Of a DNA stretch of 10,455 nucleotides, positions 1 through 6,710 are shown piece after piece. The DNA lies in NCBI GenBank assembly GCA_019241915.1, contig JAFAWI010000620.1, positions 1-10,455 on the forward strand. Reading direction: 5' to 3'. The number at the start of each line of letters is the position of its first letter. Positions within the stretch are counted from its first letter, which is position 1. Made by a program: the position numbers and the translations under genes. Under the pieces are notes generated by a model. It was not told where the DNA came from, did not search any database, and saw only the letters and a list, made by a program, of their open reading frames with translations. The DNA is from Alphaproteobacteria bacterium. Its GTDB lineage: Bacteria > Pseudomonadota > Alphaproteobacteria > ATCC43930 > CGMCC-115725.

Positions 1-2
1 AG

Positions 3-41
3 CGCCGCGACCTGCGTGAGGTTTCGCGGGCGCTTACGTAA
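3..41 (+). CDS. Possible 3' end of an upstream gene (partial)
   Basis: Frame 3 reads a short, charged, helix-like tail (RRDLREVSRALT) to a TAA at 39-41, followed by AT-richer sequence with promoter-like elements. This would suit the C-terminus of a gene entering from the left edge. Frame 1 is also open, up to a TAA at 85-87, so the assignment is weak. No family can be recognised from twelve residues. If real, it could be an earlier member of the glycosylation cluster, but nothing visible shows that. Confidence 0.25.
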   Translation, partial: RRDLREVSRALT

Positions 42-56
42 GGGCTGCCGCGGCGT

Positions 57-98
57 TTGGCAAGCACGCACGGCGCAGTATCGTTAACCGTTCGCTAA
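57..98 (+). promoter_or_regulatory. Candidate promoter with a CtrA-like box ahead of the GT87 operon
   Basis: A TTGGCA at 57-62 and a TATCGT at 79-84 are spaced by 16 nt and resemble a sigma-70 -35/-10 pair. Overlapping and just downstream lies TTAA-N7-CTAA (84-87 and 95-98), one base from the alphaproteobacterial CtrA consensus TTAA-N7-TTAA. The stretch is AT-richer than the surrounding DNA. A site across the -10 and start region would fit repression more than activation. All of this is by eye, without experimental support. Confidence 0.35.
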
Positions 99-148
99 AC
101 CGCGTGACGCTAGATTCGGCCCCTCGGCGGACAGCGGGCGCGGCACGA

Positions 149-1378
149 ATGGCGGATGCATTGTTGCGGCCCGCGGCCGGGGCGCCGCTAAGCGCTTGGC
201 TGGACCGGCGGCGCGTGCGCGGCCTGGCGGCGCTACTGCTGGCGGTTGAGCTGGCGCTGTTCGCTTTTTTGATCGCCGGCACGCATGGCTGGATCGTGCC
301 GCTGGAGCGGCCGACAACCACCGATTTCGCCAGCTTCTATGCCGCCGGCCGGCTGACCGCCGATGGCTCACCGGCGCTCGCCTACGACCAGGCCGCGCAT
401 CTGGCGGCGGAAGAAGCCGCGACCGCGCCCGGCATCGAGTACCAGTTCTTCAACTATCCGCCGGTCTTCCTGCTGCTCTGCCGCGTCTTCGCGGCATTCC
501 CCTATCTCGTCGCGTTTGTCGGTTTCGAACTCATCACAATGGCGGCTTATCTGTGGGTCGCACGCCGCGCGCTGGGCGACACGAGCGGCATGGCACTCCT
601 TGCGCTTGCCGCTTTCCCGATCGTGCTGTGGAACATCGGTCTCGGACAGAACGCGTTCCTGACCGCGGCGCTGTTTGGCGCGGCGACGGTGCTGGTCGAC
701 CGCCGGCCGGTGCTCGCGGGTCTCTGTTTCGGCGCGCTCTGCTACAAGCCGCATCTCGCCCTGCTGGTGCCGGTCGCGCTCGCCGCTTCGGGCCGCTGGC
801 GCTGCTTCGCCGCCGCAGCAGCCGCCGCCGCCGGCCTGGCTGCCACTTCGGTCGCAGCGTTCGGCTGGGGCACCTGGCGAGCCTTTTTCATCACCGCTGG
901 CGCGTCGCATGAGATGTACGAGTCCGGCCGCATCCTGTTCACCGGCTTTGCCAGCGTGTTCGGCGGTGTGCGGCTGCTCGGCGGCAGCGTCGCACTGGCC
1001 TACGCCCTCCAAGGTGTCGCCGCGGTGGCGGCCGGCGCCGTCGTTGCCGTTGCATGGCGCCGCGCCGTGCCGCTGCCGACGCGCGCCGCGGTGCTGGCAG
1101 CCGGCGCGCTGCTGGCGAGCCCGGTATCGCTGCTCTACGACCTGATGCTGCCGGCGCTGGCGGCGTGCTGGCTGTTGCGCGGCGACGGCACGGCGCGGCT
1201 GACTCCGGCGGAAAAGATCGTTCTCGCCGGGCTCTTCGTGCTGCTGCTCGATCCCCGACGCCTGGCCGCAACGCTGCACCTGCCGGTGGCGCCGCTCGCG
1301 GTGGTCGCGGTCTTTGCAATCGCGGTGCGGCGCCTGGCGCTTGAGCTGCAGCCGGCCGCCGCCATTCCCCGCGCTTAA
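149..1378 (+). CDS. GT87-family (DUF2029) integral membrane glycosyltransferase
   Basis: This 409-residue, highly hydrophobic protein has about ten membrane segments. The order is typical of glycosyltransferase family 87 (DUF2029, the PimE-like GT-C group). After the first membrane helix comes a TDFASFY motif with the likely catalytic Asp at residue 59. NYPP follows at 102-105, LGQN near 165-168, and YKPH at 199-202 ahead of further helices. Known members move mannose or another sugar from a polyprenyl-phosphate donor on the outer face of the inner membrane; the donor and acceptor here are unknown. I chose the ATG at 149 because the 15 codons after an in-frame GTG at 104 include several that look rare in this genome (CTA, CCT, ACA, CGA). 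Neither start has a clear Shine-Dalgarno. An eight-alanine run (809-832) lies in a helix. It is the first visible gene of a five-gene co-directional set. Confidence 0.85.
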   Translation: MADALLRPAAGAPLSAWLDRRRVRGLAALLLAVELALFAFLIAGTHGWIVPLERPTTTDFASFYAAGRLTADGSPALAYDQAAHLAAEEAATAPGIEYQFFNYPPVFLLLCRVFAAFPYLVAFVGFELITMAAYLWVARRALGDTSGMALLALAAFPIVLWNIGLGQNAFLTAALFGAATVLVDRRPVLAGLCFGALCYKPHLALLVPVALAASGRWRCFAAAAAAAAGLAATSVAAFGWGTWRAFFITAGASHEMYESGRILFTGFASVFGGVRLLGGSVALAYALQGVAAVAAGAVVAVAWRRAVPLPTRAAVLAAGALLASPVSLLYDLMLPALAACWLLRGDGTARLTPAEKIVLAGLFVLLLDPRRLAATLHLPVAPLAVVAVFAIAVRRLALELQPAAAIPRA

Positions 1379-1403
1379 CCGGAAATCAATGCCTTTTTGC
1401 GAC

Positions 1404-1420
1404 GTTGCGTGCGGCGCAAC
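1404..1420 (+). repeat. Small inverted repeat between the GT87 and gtrA-like genes
   Basis: GTTGCG (1404-1409) and CGCAAC (1415-1420) form a perfect 6-bp stem around five bases. A G-U pair could tighten the loop to three bases. It lies just before the AAAGG ribosome-binding site at 1421-1425, so it could affect translation or processing of the intercistronic RNA. There is no U-run after it, so it does not look like an intrinsic terminator. Confidence 0.35.
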
Positions 1421-1432
1421 AAAGGCGACGCG

Positions 1433-1981
1433 ATGGTGAGCCTCGCACCCCCCGATACGGCCGCGCTTTCCGGTCCGCGCGTTGAATGGTCAAGGCGGCG
1501 CCTCGGGCTGCCGCGCGACTTGCTCGTCTATCTCGGCTTCGGCGGTATCGCCGCCGGGGTCAACCTGTTGAGCGGCTGGCTGATGTACGGAGCCGGCAGT
1601 CAGCACATTCCCTACTGGCTGGCGACCGGTTCCGCGGCGGCGACCGGTCTCGTCACCAACTTCGCCCTCAATTACTGGCTCAATTTCCGGTTCGCGGGCC
1701 GCTCGGCGCTGCGGCAATTCATCACGTTCGTGATGGTGTCCGGCCTCGGCGTCGTGCTCACCTCGCTCCTTGCGACAGCGATCCGGGCCCTGCTGATCGG
1801 CCTCTTCGGCCCGGAACTGTTTCTCGGCGTTGCCGCGGTCAGCAGCGATTTTGCCGCGCACGTCGCGGCGGTGGGACTGGTCGTTCTCTACTCCTACCCC
1901 GCGCACAAGCGTATCTCGTTCAATGTCGGCCTGCGCGCCCGGCTGCGCCAGTTGGCCGCCTCGATCGGCCAAACAATATGA
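1433..1981 (+). CDS. GtrA-family membrane protein (putative lipid-linked sugar translocase)
   Basis: This 182-residue protein has four predicted membrane helices, near residues 30-52, 62-82, 96-118 and 132-154. The family signature NFALNYWLNFRF follows helix 2 (76-87), and a basic exit (HKRISF) follows helix 4. GtrA proteins are thought to flip or help use polyprenyl-phosphate-linked sugars across the inner membrane, although direct transport evidence is limited and some members (mycobacterial Rv3789) are proposed to act as scaffolds. I chose the ATG at 1433 because AAAGG sits 7 nt upstream; an in-frame TTG at 1397 would add 12 arginine-rich residues and is unlikely. The stop overlaps the next start as ATGA, indicating translational coupling with the FAD enzyme. 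The neighbouring GT87 and GT-C-like proteins fit a prenyl-phosphate-sugar pathway. Confidence 0.85.
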   Translation: MVSLAPPDTAALSGPRVEWSRRRLGLPRDLLVYLGFGGIAAGVNLLSGWLMYGAGSQHIPYWLATGSAAATGLVTNFALNYWLNFRFAGRSALRQFITFVMVSGLGVVLTSLLATAIRALLIGLFGPELFLGVAAVSSDFAAHVAAVGLVVLYSYPAHKRISFNVGLRARLRQLAASIGQTI

Positions 1982-3501
1982 CCACCGGCAAACCTTCCGT
2001 CGTCTGCATCGGCGCGGGCCCCGCGGGATTGACCGCCGCCTACCTGCTGAGCCGCCAAGGCATCCCCGTCACCGTGCTGGAAAAGGACCCCCGCTACGTC
2101 GGCGGCATCTCCCGCACCGCCGAATACAAGGGCTTTGCCTTCGACATCGGCGGCCATCGCTTCTTTTCCAAATCGGCGCAAATCGAAGCCCTGTGGACCG
2201 ACATGCTCGGCGAGGAGGATTTTCTCGTCCGGCCGCGCAAATCGCGCATCTACTACCGCGGCAAGCTGTTCGACTACCCGATCCGCGCCTTCGATGCGCT
2301 GAGCAAACTCGGCGTCGTCGAGGCGGTGCGCTGCGTCCTCTCCTATGTCCAAGGCAAGCTCAGTGCGCCGGCGATCCCAAAGACGTTTGAGCAATGGGTG
2401 ACCGGGCAGTTCGGCCGCCGCCTGTTCGAAATTTTCTTCAAGACCTACACCGAGAAGGTGTGGGGTATGAAATGCTCCGAAATCTCCGCCGACTGGGCGG
2501 CGCAGCGGATCAAGGGCCTGTCGCTGACCAAGGCGATCTGGCACGCGCTGCTGCCGCAGCACGCCGGCGCGGCGCGCGACAAGATCATCAAGACGCTGGT
2601 CAACAGCTTCCGCTACCCGCGCCGCGGGCCGGGCATGCTGTGGGAAGCCGCCGCCGCGCGCATCCGCGCCGGTGGGGGCGAGGTATCGCTCGGCCAGACC
2701 GTCCGCAGCCTCGAATGGGATGCCGGCGAGCGCCGCTGGACCGTCGGCGTCGCCGACGCCGACGGTGCCGAGCGGCGGCTCGTCTGCGACCATGTCATCT
2801 CCAGCATGCCGATGCGCGAGCTGGTCCGTGCCGTCGTCCCGGCGCCGCCGGCGCCCGCCGCGCGCGCCGCCGAGGCGCTGCGCTACCGCGATTTCCTGGT
2901 GGTCGCGCTGGTGGTCCAGGACCGGGAGCTGTTCGACGACAACTGGATCTACATCCACGATCCGGGGGTGAAGGTCGGGCGCATCCAGAACTTCAGGTCG
3001 TGGTCGCCCGAGATGGTGCCGGCCCCCGGGCTCAACTGCTACGGCCTCGAATATTTCTGCTTCGAAGGCGACGGGCTGTGGACCTCAAGCGACGACGCGC
3101 TGGTGCGGCTGGCGAGCGACGAGCTTGTCGCGCTGGGTCTTGCCGCGCCCGACGACATCGTCGACGGCACCGTCGTGCGTCAGCCCAAGGCGTACCCGGT
3201 CTACGACGATTGCTATCAGCACCATGTGGCGACGATCCGCGCGGCTCTCGATGCCGGGTATCCGAACCTGCACCTCGTCGGGCGCAACGGGATGCACAAG
3301 TACAACAACCAGGATCACGCGATGATGACGGCGATCCTGACCGTCAAGAACATCCTGCTCGGCCGGCGCGCCTACGACGTGTGGTGCGTCAACCAGGACG
3401 CCGAGTACCACGAGGAAGGCGAAGCCGGGGCATCGGGCGATGCGAGCCACGGCACGTCCCCGGCCGCTGCCGGCGGTCGGCTCGTCCCGATGCGGGTGTG
3501 A
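1978..3501 (+). CDS. FAD/NAD(P)-binding oxidoreductase, UDP-galactopyranose mutase-like (COG1232 type)
   Basis: This is a 507-residue soluble protein. An N-terminal dinucleotide-binding Rossmann fold has GAGPAG at residues 12-17 and the ribose-binding acidic residue E35 (VLEKD). It continues with GGISRT (42-47) and FDIGGHRFFSK (55-65), both characteristic of the amine-oxidase-like group that contains UDP-galactopyranose mutases and protoporphyrinogen-oxidase relatives. The end of the fold shows the second flavin-contact region, LHLVGRNGMHKYNNQDHAMM, followed by a low-complexity Gly/Ala/Ser tail. True UDP-galactopyranose mutases are usually about 370-400 residues, so this longer enzyme may act on another sugar or lipid-linked sugar; its reaction cannot be read off. 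The start is the ATG in the ATGA overlap with the GtrA-like gene. No good ribosome-binding site is visible there, so it probably depends on coupled translation. Confidence 0.8.
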   Translation: MTTGKPSVVCIGAGPAGLTAAYLLSRQGIPVTVLEKDPRYVGGISRTAEYKGFAFDIGGHRFFSKSAQIEALWTDMLGEEDFLVRPRKSRIYYRGKLFDYPIRAFDALSKLGVVEAVRCVLSYVQGKLSAPAIPKTFEQWVTGQFGRRLFEIFFKTYTEKVWGMKCSEISADWAAQRIKGLSLTKAIWHALLPQHAGAARDKIIKTLVNSFRYPRRGPGMLWEAAAARIRAGGGEVSLGQTVRSLEWDAGERRWTVGVADADGAERRLVCDHVISSMPMRELVRAVVPAPPAPAARAAEALRYRDFLVVALVVQDRELFDDNWIYIHDPGVKVGRIQNFRSWSPEMVPAPGLNCYGLEYFCFEGDGLWTSSDDALVRLASDELVALGLAAPDDIVDGTVVRQPKAYPVYDDCYQHHVATIRAALDAGYPNLHLVGRNGMHKYNNQDHAMMTAILTVKNILLGRRAYDVWCVNQDAEYHEEGEAGASGDASHGTSPAAAGGRLVPMRV

Positions 3502-3559
3502 GCGCCGTCGCAGCCGCTGCAGGCGGCGGACGCGACGCGGTCTCTGCGAACAGTCGAAT

Positions 3560-5560
3560 ATGATCGACGGCAAATACCGGTTGCCCTTCGGTCTGACGGC
3601 GCCCGAGCCCGTTATGCCGACCGCCGGGCAACCGCGGCTCCATGGCGGCTTCGCCGGCCGGATCGCGAGGAGCGGCCGGCGCGCCTCGACACATACGCTG
3701 CTGGTGGTGCTGATCGCCGCGGTGTGGCTGGCGACACGTCCTTACGACGGCATCGTCGGCGACGCCCGGTTTTATATGGTGCAGGCGTTGAACGCGCTCG
3801 AGCCCGGGCATTACGCCGACGATATCTACTTCCGCTTCGGCTCGCAGGACCGGTTCACGATTTTCACTAGCCTCTATGCGCCGCTGGTCGCGGCGCTGGG
3901 GGTCGGTCCGGCGGCGATGCTCGCGACGTTGCTCGGCCAATTGTTGTGGCTTGCCGGCCTGCTCTGCCTTGCAAGGGCCCTGATACGCGACCGTCTCACG
4001 GCGCTGCTCGCGGTGCTCGCGGTGGTCGTGCTGCCAAACGCCTATGCCCTGTTCGGTTATGGCGAACCCTTTGTCACCCCGCGGCTTTACGCCGAGGCGC
4101 TGATCCTCGTCTCGCTTGCGCTGATGGTCCGGAAGCGGACCGCGTGGGCGATTGCCGCCGCCGGGCTGGCAGCGGCGCTGCACCCGATCACCGCGCTGCC
4201 CGGTCTGGCCTTGCTGTTCGTGTGTATCGCGCTGGCCCGGCCGCGATGGTGGTGGCTCGCACTCGGCGGCGCAGGGGCCTTCGCGGCGCTTGCACTGGCC
4301 GGCGTCAAGCCTTTCGCCGATCTGGGCGCGACATACGATCCGGCCTGGTTCGAGGTCGTGCGGAGCCGCGATGCACAGTGTCTGATCACCGCGTGGCGCT
4401 ATGACGCGCTGCTCGGCGCCGCAGCGACATTGGCGCTCGCCATTCTGACGCTGCGCGCTGCCGAAGCCGGCGAGCGTCATTTCCTCGGCGCCGCCTTCGC
4501 CATCGGCGTCGGCGGTATTGCCGCCACCTTGCTGGGCGCCGATCTCGCGCGAAACGTGCTGATCACCGAACTGCAACCGTGGCGCACGCTGTGGCTGTTG
4601 ACTGTCGTCACCCATCTCTGCGCAGCGCCGGTCGTACTGCGGCTGCTGCGCGATCCCGCACTCGAGCCGGTCGCCAAGCTGATGCTCACGGCAGCGTTTG
4701 TCGCGCTCTGGCTGTCCAGCTTCGTCGGGGCAATCGCCGTGGCAGCACCGCTGCTGGCGACCGCCGTCGGGGTCATTCTCTGGCAGCGCCGCATGCGGCG
4801 CCCGCTCCCGGCCATGGCCCGGCCGCTTTGCCTCGCCGCGCTGTCGCTCGGCGCCACCGCGACGGCACTCTACGTGTTCTATGGACTGCGCGTTCTAAAC
4901 GAGATGTGGCCCGAGCGGTTCAGGGCAGCCGCGTTCGCGGTCGCGGTGGTCAGCATGGCGTTGGCGCTGGTTCTCGTCGCGCTGCGGCACCGCGGCGAGG
5001 CGCGGACGCGCGCCTGGCCCCTCGCCGCCGCAGCCGGGCTGCTGCTGGTGGCGCTGCTCGGCTGGGACCGGCGCACAGCGTGGACCGCCTTTGTCGAGTC
5101 GTCCCAGCCGGTCCCGCCGGCTTTGGCTACCGCCTTGCCCGAGAACGCCTCGGTCTATTGGGAAGGCGGTCTCGAATTTCTTTGGCTGCACTGGAAGCGG
5201 CCCGACTATTTTTCGTGCTCGCAAGGGACCGGCGCGGTGTTTTTTCGCCAGACGGCGCTGACCTATCAGCACCGTCTCGAAAGTTTCTGGCCGCTGCGCA
5301 CACTCGATTTCGCCGAGACCGATTTGTGCCCCGGTTTCGACGCCGCCGCCACGAGCGCCCGCACCAAGCCGGATTTGCAAGCTGTCTGCCGGCGCGAACC
5401 GGGGCTCGACTATCTCGTTCTGGCCCGCCCCATTGACGGCGTGGCGGCCGCGGAGTGGATTGCGCCGGTGCCGATGCGCGCCGTCGGCCTCAAGAACGGC
5501 GGGGTCACCGTGGCCGAAACAAACCGTTTTTTCATCTATGCCTGCCGCGACGCGGCGTGA
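3560..5560 (+). CDS. Large multi-pass membrane protein, GT-C-like, with C-terminal four-cysteine domain
   Basis: This 666-residue protein has a short N-terminus, about a dozen hydrophobic helices up to about residue 510, and a soluble C-terminal domain (about 515-666). After the first helix (46-58) comes a loop with GDARFY (D68) and DDIYF (87-91). Acidic residues in this loop are typical of GT-C glycosyltransferases, so a sugar-transfer role using a polyprenyl-phosphate donor is plausible. I do not recognise a named family. The C-terminal domain holds cysteines C553, C590, C610 and C662, which could form two disulfides if it is periplasmic. The start is the ATG at 3560; an in-frame ATG at 3614 is possible, and neither has a strong ribosome-binding site. 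Extending upstream to 3440 would only add an arginine-rich stretch overlapping the FAD gene. The next gene starts inside its last codons. Confidence 0.75.
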   Translation: MIDGKYRLPFGLTAPEPVMPTAGQPRLHGGFAGRIARSGRRASTHTLLVVLIAAVWLATRPYDGIVGDARFYMVQALNALEPGHYADDIYFRFGSQDRFTIFTSLYAPLVAALGVGPAAMLATLLGQLLWLAGLLCLARALIRDRLTALLAVLAVVVLPNAYALFGYGEPFVTPRLYAEALILVSLALMVRKRTAWAIAAAGLAAALHPITALPGLALLFVCIALARPRWWWLALGGAGAFAALALAGVKPFADLGATYDPAWFEVVRSRDAQCLITAWRYDALLGAAATLALAILTLRAAEAGERHFLGAAFAIGVGGIAATLLGADLARNVLITELQPWRTLWLLTVVTHLCAAPVVLRLLRDPALEPVAKLMLTAAFVALWLSSFVGAIAVAAPLLATAVGVILWQRRMRRPLPAMARPLCLAALSLGATATALYVFYGLRVLNEMWPERFRAAAFAVAVVSMALALVLVALRHRGEARTRAWPLAAAAGLLLVALLGWDRRTAWTAFVESSQPVPPALATALPENASVYWEGGLEFLWLHWKRPDYFSCSQGTGAVFFRQTALTYQHRLESFWPLRTLDFAETDLCPGFDAAATSARTKPDLQAVCRREPGLDYLVLARPIDGVAAAEWIAPVPMRAVGLKNGGVTVAETNRFFIYACRDAA

Positions 5561-6530
5561 CCTGCCGCGCGCGTCGAGCTTGGACGCCGACGCCGATCCG
5601 GGAGAGGCCGCGGCCGAGAAGCCGCCCGGCTGGGCCGCGGCGCGACAGGCGATCGAGACCGGTCGTTACTGGGTCTCGCCCGCCGGCAGACGCCCGCGCT
5701 GGCGGCAGAAGCTGTTTCGTTGCGCGCTGTTCGCCTTTGTCGCCGCGATGCGTCTCACCGGGCTGTACGGACGGGGACGGCGCAACGCGCTGGCGCCGCG
5801 GCTGGTCGAGCTGGAGCTGCAATTCGATACGCTGCCGCAGGCTTTTGACGGCTATCGCATCCTGCACCTGAGCGATACGCATCTCGACATGGCGCCGGAA
5901 TTGGCCGGGATCGCCGGCGCCATGCTCGCCGGCCTTGCGGTCGACACGCTCGTGCTGACCGGCGACATTCTCGGCGCGCACGACGCGCCGCTGCACACGG
6001 CGGTGGAACCGCTGGTCCCGCTCATCGAGCGCGTTGCTGTGCGCGACCGCCGCTTCGCCGTTCTTGGCAACCATGACCCGGCAGCGATGGCCGACGCCCT
6101 GGAGCGCATCGGCTTTACGGTGTTGTTGAACCGGTCGACAACGGTGGAGCGGCACAGCGAACACGTGGTTTGGACCGGGCTCGACGACGTCCATTATTTT
6201 TACACCGATGCGGCGCGCGCGGCGCTCGACCGGCCGGGGATCGAGGGCTTCCGGATCGCGCTGGTGCACTCGCCCGAGCTCGCCGACGCGGCCGCGGCGG
6301 CGGGCGTCGCGCTCTATCTCTGCGGCCATACGCATGGCGGCCAGGTGTGCCTGCCGGGCGGCACGCCGCTGGTCACGCAGCTGACCCGCTGCCGCCACGC
6401 CGGGCGCGGCTTGTGGCGTCACGGCGCGACCACCGGCTACACCAGCTCCGGGCTCGGCACCGGCTGGCCGACGCTGCGCTACGGCTGCCCGGGCGAGATG
6501 ACGCTGATCACCTTGCGCCGGCGCCCCTGA
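5538..6530 (+). CDS. Calcineurin-like metallophosphoesterase (YkuE/YaeI-like)
   Basis: This 330-residue protein carries all the classic metal-binding motifs of the calcineurin-like phosphoesterase superfamily: SDTH (D113, H115), GD (142-143), GNHD (177-180), a single H244 in LVHSPE, and GHTHGGQ (263-269). The order and the GHTHGGQ ending suit the YkuE/YaeI group, which acts on phosphoesters of membrane or wall molecules; LpxG of Chlamydia is a distant relative acting on UDP-diacylglucosamine. The substrate here is unknown. About 100 residues precede the catalytic core, including an acidic patch, a basic stretch (51-58) and a hydrophobic, possibly membrane-attaching segment (59-77). The ATG at 5538 lies inside the previous gene (23-nt overlap), which implies coupled translation; the next in-frame Met is residue 71. 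Its place at the end of the operon suggests removal of a phosphate or nucleotide in the same glycan pathway. Confidence 0.85.
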   Translation: MPAATRRDLPRASSLDADADPGEAAAEKPPGWAAARQAIETGRYWVSPAGRRPRWRQKLFRCALFAFVAAMRLTGLYGRGRRNALAPRLVELELQFDTLPQAFDGYRILHLSDTHLDMAPELAGIAGAMLAGLAVDTLVLTGDILGAHDAPLHTAVEPLVPLIERVAVRDRRFAVLGNHDPAAMADALERIGFTVLLNRSTTVERHSEHVVWTGLDDVHYFYTDAARAALDRPGIEGFRIALVHSPELADAAAAAGVALYLCGHTHGGQVCLPGGTPLVTQLTRCRHAGRGLWRHGATTGYTSSGLGTGWPTLRYGCPGEMTLITLRRRP

Positions 6531-6541
6531 GGGCGCCGGCG
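6516..6541. terminator. Perfect 11-bp GC-rich hairpin, possible bidirectional terminator
   Basis: CGCCGGCGCCC (6516-6526) and GGGCGCCGGCG (6531-6541) are exact reverse complements around a 4-nt loop (CTGA) that contains the phosphoesterase stop codon (6528-6530). It lies between the + strand operon and a - strand tRNA whose 3' end is 20 nt away, so it could halt both. There is no T-run on either side, so intrinsic termination would rely on the hairpin alone, or the structure may protect the mRNA 3' end. Confidence 0.55.
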
Positions 6542-6561
6542 ATTGGATGCGCATCTGCCAA

Positions 6562-6646
6562 TGGTGCGGACGGGGGGAATCGAACCCCCACTCCCATAGG
6601 GAAGCAGATTTTAAGTCTGCTGCGTCTGCCGTTTCGCCACGTCCGC
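6562..6646 (-). tRNA. tRNA-Leu (anticodon UAA)
   Basis: Read on the - strand, this 85-nt gene starts GCGGACG and ends CGTCCGC-A-CCA, giving a perfect 7-bp acceptor stem with A73 and an encoded CCA. The anticodon stem GCAGA/TCTGC encloses CTTAAAA, so the anticodon is TAA (complement of 6611-6613). It reads UUA and, by wobble, UUG. A T-arm with GGGGG-TTCGATT-CCCCC is clear, and a short extra arm (TCCC-TAT-GGGA) marks a class II tRNA, as expected for Leu. No clear promoter is visible in the 64 nt upstream, so read-through from the molybdopterin-binding gene on the same strand is possible. Confidence 0.95.
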
Positions 6647-6710
6647 ATCGGCGCATCGCCGGCTGGCGCCGCTTCCCGGCCCCGCGGCGGCGACATCGCA
6701 AAATCCCCTG

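Noticed and set aside
809..832. GCC/GCA repeat run
   Set aside because: It encodes an eight-alanine part of a membrane helix in frame; not an independent repeat element.
368..1279. 303-residue open frame on the - strand
   Set aside because: Antisense to the GT87 gene; Arg/Gln/His-rich with no family motif, a typical shadow in high-GC DNA.
1894..2958. 354-residue open frame on the - strand
   Set aside because: Antisense to the FAD enzyme, whose motifs are clear on the + strand; composition is that of a shadow frame.
3513..3527. GCCGC/GCGGC inverted repeat before the GT-C-like gene
   Set aside because: Only 5 bp of GC-only pairing, expected by chance at this GC content, and no U-run.
3389..4615. 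408-residue open frame on the - strand
   Set aside because: Gln/Arg-rich antisense of the membrane protein, without domains.
6546..6555. Palindrome GATGCGCATC after the tRNA
   Set aside because: Short, next to a much stronger hairpin, and with no context for a binding site.
5532..6701. 389-residue - strand frame spanning the phosphoesterase and tRNA
   Set aside because: It runs antisense through a clear enzyme and across a tRNA gene, so it is not coding.
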